This document shows, piece by piece, positions 8,270 to 15,861 of a DNA stretch of 64,000 bases (within the stretch, counting starts at the first letter, position 1; the number at the start of each line of letters is the position of its first letter). Origin of the DNA: Paraburkholderia phytofirmans PsJN (GTDB taxonomy: Bacteria; Pseudomonadota; Gammaproteobacteria; Burkholderiales; Burkholderiaceae). The notes beneath the pieces were generated by a model. It saw only the letters and a list, made by a program, of their open reading frames with translations. It searched no databases and was not told the origin of the DNA. The stretch lies in assembly GCF_000020125.1 (NCBI RefSeq), contig NC_010681.1:2108001-2172000 (forward strand). The letters run 5' to 3'. A program made the translations under genes and the position numbers.

Positions 8270-9094
8270 TCACTTCGCGCGCCACGCGATCCAAAGCTTG
8301 CGAATCGGCGTCAACGCGATGCGCTGATGCAGAACGTGATAGCCGTCACGTTCGATTTCATCCAGCAAGGCCAACGCCAATGCAGCTTGCGCGACGAGCG
8401 TGCGCTGTGTGCGGCGCTCGCCGGCGGGCACGGCGCCGAGCGCGGTCTGCAGCGCGTCGCGGGCGCGTTTGGTCTCGAAGCGCATTAACTCGGTGAACGC
8501 GTCGCTATATTTTCGATTGATCAGATCCGCGGCGGTCACATTGAAGCGCTGCATTTCGTCGATGGGAATATAGATGCGACCGTGGCGCGCGTCATTGCCT
8601 GTTTCGACCACGAACTGCGCGAGCAGCAGCGCCTCGCCGAGCGCCGCGGACCAGGTCGACGCCTGCGCGGCATCTTTCGCCGTGGCGCGCGCGACCAGCG
8701 ACGCAAACGTGCCGCCGACGCCTTGCACATAGCGCCGCAGATTCGGATAGTCGAGGTAGCGCGCCTGGTCGAGATCCATCTCGAAGCCGGCGAGCAACGC
8801 CTGCAGCATCGGGTATTCGGCCTTTACATCGGGCAGATAGGCGGCCAGCGCCTTGGACACCGGATGCGACGGCGTGCCCGCAGCCAGCGCGGCAAGTTCG
8901 TTTTGCCACCACGCGAGTTTCGTGCGGCCGATGGCCGGATCGCTGGTCTCCTTGACCGTTTCCTCGAACTCGCGGCGCAGCGCGAACAGCGCGGTCAACA
9001 GCGGCTGGCTCGCTGCGGGCGCCTGCCGAAGCGCGTAGTAAGTACTCGATCCTGGGGGCGCCGCTTTCTGCTGGCAATATTCGTCGAAATTCAC
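8270..9094 (-). CDS. Squalene/phytoene synthase-fold protein, first Asp-rich motif missing
   Basis: A protein of about 274 residues with the all-helical trans-isoprenyl synthase fold. Active synthases carry DxxxD in the first helix pair. Here that position reads LFALRREFEETVKETSD, so the metal-binding aspartates are absent. The second motif is weakened (ETGNDARHGRIYIP). The stretch FALRREFEETVKE...IGRTKLAWW resembles, from memory, the eukaryotic complex I assembly factor NDUFAF6 more than HpnC or HpnD. I therefore doubt that it makes presqualene diphosphate or phytoene. The start is uncertain: a GTG at 9094 gives the family-like NFDEYCQQKAAPPGSS start, while an ATG at 9148 lies almost on the predicted transcription start. 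It is convergent with the DUF1501 gene. Confidence 0.7.
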   Translation of the reverse strand: MNFDEYCQQKAAPPGSSTYYALRQAPAASQPLLTALFALRREFEETVKETSDPAIGRTKLAWWQNELAALAAGTPSHPVSKALAAYLPDVKAEYPMLQALLAGFEMDLDQARYLDYPNLRRYVQGVGGTFASLVARATAKDAAQASTWSAALGEALLLAQFVVETGNDARHGRIYIPIDEMQRFNVTAADLINRKYSDAFTELMRFETKRARDALQTALGAVPAGERRTQRTLVAQAALALALLDEIERDGYHVLHQRIALTPIRKLWIAWRAK

Positions 9095-9482
9095 GGGATT
9101 GGGAATGTGGGGAAGGGCAGGCGAAGAGGGAGCACGCCGTGCGTGCATCGAGCCAAAAATTGTAGCATCGGTGCCGCCCGGACAGATGCCGGGCAGATGC
9201 AGACAAGCGCGAATCAATCGGTTAGAATCTCGCGCTTACGCTTTCGGGCGCGTGTTTTTTGGCGCGGCTGACGGCACGCGGGACAACAGGCAGATGCATC
9301 GTGTCATGCCTGCCTACGCGGGCGGCGAAACAGGTGCCCGCACCTGTTTCAGGCCTGACGTTCCACTGGACAGCGGCAGGGCTGAAACCGTTGGAACCCG
9401 CGTAGAATAAAGGCTGTTGCTGGTATTGCGGCGAGTTGTATCGCGTGCGAAACCGTAGCGGTCTTGCCTGCGGTAAAAATTC
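9095..9482. other. Non-coding stretch between the synthase-fold gene and tRNA-Leu
   Basis: On the minus strand a TACAAT -10-like hexamer (9159-9164) would place transcription start near 9152, leaving a leader of about 60 nt for the gene starting at 9094. On the plus strand a TAGAAT (9223-9228) could be a -10 box; it is followed by a T-run at about 9253-9258. I see no convincing gene here. No clear promoter directly in front of tRNA-Leu could be identified. Confidence 0.4.
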
Positions 9483-9569
9483 GCGTGAGTGGCGAAATTG
9501 GTAGACGCACCAGGTTTAGGTCCTGACGCCAGAAATGGTGTGCCGGTTCGAGTCCGGCCTCACGCACCA
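9483..9569 (+). tRNA. tRNA-Leu (anticodon UAG)
   Basis: A full cloverleaf can be drawn. The acceptor GCGTGAG (9483-9489) pairs with CTCACGC (9559-9565), and the T-arm has GGTTCGAGTCC. The anticodon loop TTTAGGT holds TAG. There is a long variable arm, as expected for leucine tRNA, and the CCA end is encoded at 9567-9569. At 87 nt the length is typical of tRNA-Leu. A strong terminator follows 9 bp downstream. Confidence 0.95.
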
Positions 9570-9578
9570 AAGAAATAA

Positions 9579-9609
9579 GGCCACGTTCTCAAAAGGAACG
9601 TGGCCTTTT
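9579..9609 (+). terminator. Rho-independent terminator after tRNA-Leu
   Basis: Perfect 10-bp arms (GGCCACGTTC and GAACGTGGCC) with a 7-nt loop, followed by TTTT. It ends the tRNA-Leu transcript. It lies 42 bp from the stop of the opposing gene, and has no U-run on that strand. Confidence 0.85.
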
Positions 9610-9651
9610 CTACATCTGCAGCGCGTATTCGAGCGCCTCCGCTTCGTATTG

Positions 9652-10299
9652 CTACAGATCGATCGGCGCTTCGAGAAGACAGCCGAACTCACGGGCAAAG
9701 TCGACAGAGACCCGCGCGTGGACCGCGCCCTGCTTGTCGAAGAACCGCTGCGTCCCTTCGAGAGTAAACACCCCTTCGTGCCAGATGTTCGGATGAATGT
9801 AGAGCCCTTGCTTTCCGTCGAAGCGGAAGCACACGAACTTCTCCGGTGCGATGTCGTCGCCGGGCAAGGCCAGGGGAACGTAGAACGGGCGATGGTCGAG
9901 CGGAAAGAACAGTTGGCCGCCGTCCGGGTGATAGTTCGCGTGCCACAGCAGCATCCGTTCCGGTTTGCGGACGTTGTCGTCGCGGGCGGCTTCAGGCTCG
10001 GTTGCGTACGCAAGAACGTAGTGACCGCCCACCGCCTCGTTGCGGCCATAGAGAATGTCCCCGCGCCATTCGCTCACGAACGTGCCTTCGGTGGTGCCGG
10101 CCTCATCGCCGGTTCCCGGGTCGATGGGCCGCGAGCCCGCCGCCGGCCACTGCACGATCTCGATCGGGCACTCGCTCGGGTCCGTCACGAGCCGGCCAAA
10201 TCCGTCGAGCGTTGCCGGTGTCGCGTCGACCACGGGCATCGATACGCGCCGCAGGCCGGCTGGCAGGGCGGGGTTGAGGTAGTCGATCTTTTGGGGCAT
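9652..10299 (-). CDS. Ureidoglycolate lyase (AllA)-like protein
   Basis: A 215-residue protein that I place, with moderate confidence, in the cupin-fold AllA/ureidoglycolate lyase group. The supporting segment is the C-terminal IHPNIWHEGVF motif, which resembles the conserved NYHRNVWHHPLF region of AllA. If correct it would split ureidoglycolate to glyoxylate and urea in allantoin breakdown. No other allantoin genes are near, and the protein is longer than AllA (about 160), so another substrate is possible. An open frame extends to 10398, but the ATG at 10299 (MPQKIDYLNPALPAG) looks like the natural start; no good ribosome-binding site is visible for any candidate. It shares strand and direction with the TetR gene upstream. 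Confidence 0.55.
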   Translation of the reverse strand: MPQKIDYLNPALPAGLRRVSMPVVDATPATLDGFGRLVTDPSECPIEIVQWPAAGSRPIDPGTGDEAGTTEGTFVSEWRGDILYGRNEAVGGHYVLAYATEPEAARDDNVRKPERMLLWHANYHPDGGQLFFPLDHRPFYVPLALPGDDIAPEKFVCFRFDGKQGLYIHPNIWHEGVFTLEGTQRFFDKQGAVHARVSVDFAREFGCLLEAPIDL

Positions 10300-10394
10300 C
10301 GGCGCAATGTGAACGAGTCGAAAACGTCGATTGTAGACGCTCGAACAAGCCGTTTGGCCAACCCTATGTCCACGAAAGCGGCGCGGCGGTCCGC

Positions 10395-11009
10395 TCATGC
10401 ATAGCGTGCGAGGAACATGTCAGCGGCCGATTCAGCGACCTGCTTTTGCTCGCGTTCGCTAAGCGGCGCCTGGCCCATCGTCACCTGCGGCCAGAAGGCG
10501 AAGGCCTTCACCAGCGCCTGCAGCTGCAGCGCCGCGAACAGCGGATCGTCGGTCTTGAGACGGCCGTCGGCGGCGGCCGCCCGGATCCACACGGTCAGGT
10601 CTTCCTCGCGTTCGCCGAGTCGGGCGACCATGTCTCGCGCTCGCTCCGCCGAATGGATGCCCGCCGCGATCGCCACGCGTGCCAGCGCCAGGAAAGACTC
10701 GTCGTTCAGCAGTCGCAGCTTGCGGCCCAACAGGTCGAGCAACTGCGCGCGCAATGGCTGCTCGGCGCTGTACGCGGGCGCGTCGCTACTCTGGCTCGCG
10801 TCCCACAACTGATGGAGGATCGCCGCGAACAGCGCTTCCTTGCTTGGGAAATGGTTGTAGACCGTACGTTTCGAGACGTTCGCGCGGGCGGCGATACGGT
10901 CCATGCTGGTCGCGTCGTAACCGGCCGCGAGGAATTCCTCGATCGCGGCGTCGACGATGGCGACGCGCTTGCGGTCGGTCAGGCGTTGGTGAGTGGTGCT
11001 TGGATCCAT
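10395..11009 (-). CDS. TetR/AcrR family transcriptional regulator
   Basis: A 204-residue repressor. The N-terminal helix-turn-helix is clear (AIVDAAIEEFLAAGYDATSMDRIAARANVSKRTVYNHFPSKEALF, residues about 17-61). The C-terminal ligand domain has no recognisable specificity. The gene is divergent from the metallo-beta-lactamase-fold gene, with an 85-bp shared intergenic region containing a palindrome (11054-11069). It most likely represses itself and that neighbour. The ligand is unknown. Confidence 0.9.
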   Translation of the reverse strand: MDPSTTHQRLTDRKRVAIVDAAIEEFLAAGYDATSMDRIAARANVSKRTVYNHFPSKEALFAAILHQLWDASQSSDAPAYSAEQPLRAQLLDLLGRKLRLLNDESFLALARVAIAAGIHSAERARDMVARLGEREEDLTVWIRAAAADGRLKTDDPLFAALQLQALVKAFAFWPQVTMGQAPLSEREQKQVAESAADMFLARYA

Positions 11010-11053
11010 CGATAGATTTTACACCGGGCAGTTTACTTTTCTCGAAAATAAAC

Positions 11054-11069
11054 TACACTGCCGAGTGTA
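11054..11069. promoter_or_regulatory. Palindromic operator, probable TetR target
   Basis: TACACT-gccg-AGTGTA is a perfect 6-bp inverted repeat with a 4-bp spacer, in the middle of the 85-bp divergent intergenic region. An AT-rich imperfect inverted repeat (GTTTAcTTTTC / GAAAATAAAC, 11031-11053) lies beside it and probably contains promoter elements. Size, symmetry and position fit a TetR-family operator. Confidence 0.6.
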
Positions 11070-11094
11070 CATTTTTCTATGGACGGCCTACCTC

Positions 11095-12237
11095 ATGACG
11101 TCGCTTCCCGCTCTTGTGAGCCGCGTGCTCGGCTTGACCGCCGCGCGTCGCGGTCGCGCGTTGTCCAGCACCTCGCCGCAGCATGACGGCGAACGCTTTC
11201 GCAACGTCAAGCCGCGTCCCACTGAAGGCCTGCGCAAGACGCTCGGCATTGTGTGGAACGTGTTGCTCAACAAGCCGAGCGGCACCGTGCCGGCCGAGGC
11301 TTTGCCCGTCGACGCGCTGACGCGCGCGCAGCTCGATGCGGCGCCCGACCGCAGCCTCTACCGGCTCGGCCATTCGACGATGCTGCTAAAGCTGCGCGGC
11401 CAGTTCTGGCTGACCGATCCGGTGTTCGCCGAACGAGCCTCGCCGTTCCGGCATCTCGGCCCGAAGCGTTTCCATGCGCCGCCGATCGCGCTCGCCGATT
11501 TGCCGCCGTTGCGCGGCGTGATCCTGTCGCACGATCACTACGACCACCTGGACCGTGAAACGGTGCTCGCGCTCGCCGAGACGACCGGCGTGTTTCTGAC
11601 GCCGCTCGGCGTCGGCGACCGGTTGATCGAATGGGGCATCGATGCCGCGAAGGTGCGGCAGTTCGACTGGTGGCAGGGCGCCGAGGTAGACGGCGTGCAA
11701 TTCACCGCTGCGCCCGCGCAGCACTTTTCCGGCCGCAGCCTGTTCGACGGCAACAGCACGTTATGGGCGTCGTGGGCGATCGTCGACGATGATCTGCGCG
11801 TGTTCTTCAGCGGCGACACGGGCTATTTCGATGGTTTCAGGACGATCGGCGAGCGGCTCGGGCCGTTCGACGTCACGCTGGTCGAGACGGGTGCCTACGA
11901 CGCGCAGTGGCCCTACGTTCACATGCAGCCCGAAGAAACCGTGCAGACGCACATCGATCTGCGCGGCCGTTGGCTCGTGCCGATTCACAACGGCACCTTC
12001 GACCTCGCCATGCACCAGTGGCAGGAGCCGTTCGAAAGGGTGATGGCACTCGCCCTCGCGCGCGGTGTCGCGTTATCTACGCCACGCATGGGCGAACGGC
12101 TGGATCTGGGCGCGCCGCATCGCGGCGAACGCTGGTGGCGCCATGTCGGCGAGAGCGCTGCTGCACCCAAGGCCGCATGGCGCCTGTGCGGCGCGCGCAA
12201 TGCCGGAGACGCGGAGTCTTCGTCATCCTCGTCGTGA
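11095..12237 (+). CDS. MBL-fold metallohydrolase, NAPE-PLD-like
   Basis: A 380-residue metallo-beta-lactamase-fold hydrolase. The metal motif HxHxDH is intact (His146, His148, Asp150, His151 in ILSHDHYDHLD), and FFSGDTGYFDGF supplies the later Asp. The N-terminal PVFAERASPFRHLGPKRF region resembles the N-acyl-phosphatidylethanolamine phospholipase D/UlaG-like branch, so a phospholipid or phosphodiester substrate is plausible but unproven. The frame is open back to 10993, inside the TetR gene; the ATG at 11095 avoids that overlap. The C-terminus ends in a run of six serines encoded by short repeats. It is probably regulated by the divergent TetR protein. Confidence 0.85.
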   Translation: MTSLPALVSRVLGLTAARRGRALSSTSPQHDGERFRNVKPRPTEGLRKTLGIVWNVLLNKPSGTVPAEALPVDALTRAQLDAAPDRSLYRLGHSTMLLKLRGQFWLTDPVFAERASPFRHLGPKRFHAPPIALADLPPLRGVILSHDHYDHLDRETVLALAETTGVFLTPLGVGDRLIEWGIDAAKVRQFDWWQGAEVDGVQFTAAPAQHFSGRSLFDGNSTLWASWAIVDDDLRVFFSGDTGYFDGFRTIGERLGPFDVTLVETGAYDAQWPYVHMQPEETVQTHIDLRGRWLVPIHNGTFDLAMHQWQEPFERVMALALARGVALSTPRMGERLDLGAPHRGERWWRHVGESAAAPKAAWRLCGARNAGDAESSSSSS

Positions 12238-12340
12238 TCCTCGTGATCCTTTTTTGAGCGCAGCCTGCCTGAGGCCGCGCTTACTCGCAGGCTGTCGGTC
12301 GCGGACCAACTGGGTTCGTGTCGAACAACGCGCTGCCGCA

Positions 12341-12376
12341 CCGTTCTGAGCGCAACCCGGGTTGCGTTCAGAACGG
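12341..12376. repeat. Near-perfect 36-bp inverted repeat over the LysR stop codon
   Basis: Two 18-nt arms (starting CCGTTCTGAGCGCAACCC on the plus strand) match with one mispair (G against T) and no loop. The repeat covers the last codons of the LysR gene (stop at 12368-12370). There is no T-run on either side, so it is not a classical terminator. It could act as a 3'-end stabilising or rho-assisted hairpin between the two convergent genes. Confidence 0.7.
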
Positions 12377-13276
12377 CACCTTCCGACGGCACACATCCAG
12401 CACCAACTGCCGAAACCAACGATGAACCGGATCATTCTCTAAACGGGGATGCCACATCTGGGAAATCGTCAAGCCCTCAGTCGCCACGGGAAGCTCAAAA
12501 GAGTGGAGGGACTCGCTTTGCTGCGCGTTCGCGAAAGATGCGGGCAGGAGAGCGACCAGATCGGACGCCTGCGCCACCGCCAACGCGGCCGGAAAACTCG
12601 GCACGACCGCCACGGTCGTTCGTTCCAATCCTTGCAATGCGATCGCGGCGTCAAGCGCATCGATTATCTGGCGACCGTGCGGCGCGACCACGTGGCCGAA
12701 CGCAGCGTATCGCGCGATAGTCACGTCCTGTTCTGTTTCCAGCGGATGCCCCTTTCTCACCACGCCGACATAGCGGTCGCGAAACAACGCGCGCACGCGT
12801 ATTTCAGGTCCCATTTCCTCCAGCACGCCAATTTCGAGATCGGCCGAACCATTTCGCAGATACTCCGCACTCTTTTCCGCTTTCGAGGAAAAGTGCAAAC
12901 GCACGAGCGGTGCAACGGCGGTCACTTCAGCAATCAATGGGGCGCCGAAGGCTTCCACGAAAGCTTCGTTGGCGCGAATTCTCAGGGTTCTGCTCAGCGT
13001 TGAAAAATCCGCTGCCGCCGACGACGGACACAACAGCAAACGCGCCTCAAGAACGATGTTGTGGGTTTGCTCACGAATCTCCTCGGCATGGGGAGTCAGC
13101 ACCATATTGCGCCCCGCGCGGACCAGCAATGGATCGCCGGTCGCAGCACGAAGGCGAGTCAGCGTGCGGCTCATTGCGGACGCACTCAGATGCAACGATC
13201 GAGCGGCACGTGTGACGTTTTTCTCGGTCAGCAACGCATCGAGCGCGAAAAGTAGATTGAGGTCGGGTTCGGGCAT
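12368..13276 (-). CDS. LysR family transcriptional regulator
   Basis: A 302-residue LysR-type regulator starting at the ATG at 13276 (MPEPDLNLLFALDALLTEKN). The N-terminal HTH (NVTRAARSLHLSASAMSRTLTRLRAATGDPLLVR) is typical of the NodD/PcpR/LinR-like group that starts DLNLL. The C-terminal substrate domain follows from about residue 90. The frame is open to 13333, but the upstream extension has no family match. It is divergent from the SDR gene at 13472 and probably controls it. Effector not predictable. Confidence 0.9.
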   Translation of the reverse strand: MPEPDLNLLFALDALLTEKNVTRAARSLHLSASAMSRTLTRLRAATGDPLLVRAGRNMVLTPHAEEIREQTHNIVLEARLLLCPSSAAADFSTLSRTLRIRANEAFVEAFGAPLIAEVTAVAPLVRLHFSSKAEKSAEYLRNGSADLEIGVLEEMGPEIRVRALFRDRYVGVVRKGHPLETEQDVTIARYAAFGHVVAPHGRQIIDALDAAIALQGLERTTVAVVPSFPAALAVAQASDLVALLPASFANAQQSESLHSFELPVATEGLTISQMWHPRLENDPVHRWFRQLVLDVCRRKVPF

Positions 13277-13471
13277 CGCGTGATCGCAGTAGGCAAGATG
13301 AGGTAGGGCGTCCGACGCATATATTAGTTGCATTCAGTGCCGCTTCCGCCGTCCCTGATGAACCGCTACATTGGTTTGCGTGAATGACCCGAAAGTGACC
13401 TGAAATTGACCTAAAAGCATCGCTCCCGTTACTTCCAGGTTCGAGAGCGGCTTTGTTTATCGAGGATGCCC

Positions 13472-14176
13472 ATGCAAGACACACCTTCGCAGAAAACCGT
13501 TCTCCTCGTCGGCGCGTCGCGCGGCCTTGGTCTCGCGATGGTCGAGGAGTTTTTGAAGCGCGGCTGCCGGGTCATCGCCACCGGGCGAGCGGCTTCGACA
13601 GAAAAGCTTCTGCATCTGGCGGAAGCCTTCGCCGGCGCGCTTGAGGTAGACACTGTCGATATCACGATTCCAGAGCAGATCGCGGCGCTGCGCGCCCGTC
13701 TCGAAGGGCGTCGTATAGATGTGCTTTTCGTGAACGCAGGAGTGGTGAACGCCGATCGTGAAACGCTAGCGGACGTGTCGACCGAGGAATTCGTGCGCGT
13801 GATGGTAACGAACTCGCTGAGTCCGATGAGAGTCGTCAACGCGTTTCAGGACCTTGTGCCGCCGACTGGAACGATCGGTGTCATGTCGTCGGGGCAGGGC
13901 AGTATCGCCAATGCCACTAACGCGAACTATGAAGTCTACAGAGGGAGCAAGGCCGCGCTGAACATGTTCATGCGCACCTTCGCGGCGCGCAGCGCCGGCT
14001 CTCCGCGCAGCCTTCTGCTGATGGCGCCCGGATGGGTCCAGACAGACATGGGCGGTCCCACGGCGCGCTTGACCATCGAAGAAAGCATTCCGAACCTCGT
14101 CGATACGATCGAGGCATATGAAGGGCGCGCGGGCTTGCATTACCTCGACTATCTCGGACGGCTGGTGCCCTGGTGA
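13472..14176 (+). CDS. SDR family oxidoreductase
   Basis: A 234-residue short-chain dehydrogenase/reductase. The Rossmann motif GASRGLG (14-20), the NAG motif (88-90), a serine pair at about 139-140 and the catalytic YxxxK (Tyr156, Lys160 in VYRGSKAALN) are intact. An in-frame ATG at 13466 abuts the GAGG ribosome-binding site (13462-13465). The ATG at 13472 has proper 6-bp spacing, so I chose it. Substrate unknown. The divergent LysR gene is the likely regulator. Confidence 0.88.
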   Translation: MQDTPSQKTVLLVGASRGLGLAMVEEFLKRGCRVIATGRAASTEKLLHLAEAFAGALEVDTVDITIPEQIAALRARLEGRRIDVLFVNAGVVNADRETLADVSTEEFVRVMVTNSLSPMRVVNAFQDLVPPTGTIGVMSSGQGSIANATNANYEVYRGSKAALNMFMRTFAARSAGSPRSLLLMAPGWVQTDMGGPTARLTIEESIPNLVDTIEAYEGRAGLHYLDYLGRLVPW

Positions 14177-14261
14177 AGGGCCGCTCGCCAACCGCATGGC
14201 TTGGGCGGCGAGGCATCGGCACACCGAGATCAGCACTGCGCAAACGCGCTGACCGCGTCCC

Positions 14262-14615
14262 TCAGCCCAATGCCACGACCGCGATCTCGACGAGCAACTC
14301 GGGCGCGGCGAGCTTCGCTTGCACCGTCGCGCGGGCCGGTGCGTGACCTTGCGGCACCCACGCATCCCACACTTCGTTCATGCCCGCGAAATCGCGGCCG
14401 ATGTCCGCGAGCCAGACTTGCGCGGAGACGAGGCGCGTTTTGTCGATGCCGGCCTTCTCCAGATAGCCGTCGATCTTTTCCAGCACCTTCGCGGTCTGGA
14501 GTTTCACGTCGAGGGTGTGATCGGCTGAAGTCTGGCCGCCGACGAATACAAGGCCGCCGGCTTTGACGACGCGGCTCATTCGCTGGTTGGTTTCGATACG
14601 AACGATATCGGTCAT
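14262..14615 (-). CDS. RidA family protein
   Basis: A 117-residue member of the RidA/YjgF/UK114 family, which hydrolyses reactive enamine or imine intermediates released by amino-acid or amine oxidising enzymes. The GLVFVGGQTS start, the conserved Arg in APARATVQA and the C-terminal LLVEIAVVA are family features. The ATG at 14615 has a GGAGAG ribosome-binding site; longer in-frame starts are not needed. It is the last gene of the importer/oxidoreductase operon, 73 bp after the DAO-type flavoprotein. That context fits a role in removing imine products of the flavoenzymes encoded upstream. Confidence 0.88.
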   Translation of the reverse strand: MTDIVRIETNQRMSRVVKAGGLVFVGGQTSADHTLDVKLQTAKVLEKIDGYLEKAGIDKTRLVSAQVWLADIGRDFAGMNEVWDAWVPQGHAPARATVQAKLAAPELLVEIAVVALG

Positions 14616-14688
14616 GACAATCTCTCCATTTGAAAAGGCGAACGAAACCGTCCGCGCATCGGCTGAAGCGCGCGACGGAAAAAATCGG

Positions 14689-15861
14689 TTAGTGCGCAAC
14701 CAGATGCGAAGCGCCAGGGGGGGAAGCCGCTGCCGCGCGGCCAAAACGATCGACGGCAAACGCATCGAGCGAAAGCGAGGGCTTGCCGTCCAGCATCAAC
14801 TCGGACACGAGCTTGCCGCAACCCGGTCCGAGCTGAAAACCGCTGCCGCAATAGCCGAACGAGTAATACAGATTTGCCGCCTTGCGGCTCGCGGAAATGA
14901 CTGGCAGTTCATCTTCCGTAAAAGCTTCGACACCGGCCCACGCACGGTTCACGCCGAGATGGCGCAAATGAGGAAACAGATCGGTCACGGTTCGCGCGCT
15001 GCGCACGAGGCGGGCAAAATCGACCTCGCCGTGACGATTCGCCAGATCGGCAATGCCGATCAGTTTGCCGCCGATCACCACCGTGCCGTTATCGAACTGT
15101 TTGAAGGACAACGGCCGGCCTGTTGCCCCGAGCGTCGCGCGACAGAAGGGCGCCACGCGTTGCGTGACCATCAGCATCAAACCTTCGGGGTGCACCGGCA
15201 CGCTCTCGCCGACCTGCCTCGCCAACTCGCCGGACCATGCGCCCGCGGTGACGAGCAACTGGCTTGCGCTGAACGTGCCGTGCGGCGTGACGGCGAACCA
15301 TCTCGTGCCGCGTTGCTCGATGCGGCGCACCGGCGCGCCTTCCAGAAAGCGCGCGCCGAGCCGCTGTGCGGCGAGCCGAAAGGCCGTGGTGGTTCGATAA
15401 GGCAGCGCGTAACCGTCGTGCTCGACCCAGATGCCGCCGGTAACATGCCGCGCGAGCGCCGGTTCGAGTTCGAGCACGGTCTCGCGGTCGATCACCTTCT
15501 CGTGCGTAAATCCATGCGCTTCGAGCAGCGCGACGCGCTGCCGGCACGCGTCCAGTTCTTCATCGGTTTCGGCGATCTTCAACTGGCCGGATGCCACGAA
15601 GCCGCCGTTCTCGCCGAGCAGCTCGCTCATGCCGTGCCAGATTTCCCGCGACATCAGCGCGAGCGGAATTTCGGGCAACGGGCGGCCCAGCGTGCGTACG
15701 CCGCCCGCGTTCACGCCCGAGGCATGACGCGCCACATAATCGGCTTCGAGCACAATGACCTTCACGCCGCGCCGCGCCAGATGGAACGCGCTGCTCGTGC
15801 CGTGCAGGCCGCCGCCGATCACGAGGACATCGGCCTGCTGGATGTCGGTCGTGTCACTCAC
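14689..15861 (-). CDS. DAO-family FAD-dependent oxidoreductase
   Basis: A 390-residue flavoprotein of the D-amino acid oxidase/sarcosine oxidase beta/glycine oxidase fold. The FAD-binding VLVIGGGLHGTSSAFHLARRG lies near the N-terminus, and RAWAGVEAFTEDELPVI plus YYSFGYCGSGFQLGPGCGKLV form the C-terminal flavin and substrate region. The GTG at 15861 overlaps the end of the preceding gene by 8 bp, implying translational coupling; an open frame to 15945 would overlap much more. This is the second DAO-type flavoprotein of the operon. It probably oxidises an N-substituted or secondary amino acid. It is not known whether it acts with the three-subunit enzyme encoded upstream or on its product. Confidence 0.85.
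   Translation of the reverse strand: MSDTTDIQQADVLVIGGGLHGTSSAFHLARRGVKVIVLEADYVARHASGVNAGGVRTLGRPLPEIPLALMSREIWHGMSELLGENGGFVASGQLKIAETDEELDACRQRVALLEAHGFTHEKVIDRETVLELEPALARHVTGGIWVEHDGYALPYRTTTAFRLAAQRLGARFLEGAPVRRIEQRGTRWFAVTPHGTFSASQLLVTAGAWSGELARQVGESVPVHPEGLMLMVTQRVAPFCRATLGATGRPLSFKQFDNGTVVIGGKLIGIADLANRHGEVDFARLVRSARTVTDLFPHLRHLGVNRAWAGVEAFTEDELPVISASRKAANLYYSFGYCGSGFQLGPGCGKLVSELMLDGKPSLSLDAFAVDRFGRAAAASPPGASHLVAH

Noticed and set aside
9223..9258. Small RNA from a TAGAAT box followed by a T-run
   Set aside because: No convincing -35 box or stable hairpin before the T-run; the distance is too short for a typical small RNA.
9483..9609. tRNA-Leu as an attachment site for an integrated element
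   Set aside because: I saw no repeat of the tRNA 3' end downstream, and no integrase or phage gene in the window. The neighbouring genes look ordinary.
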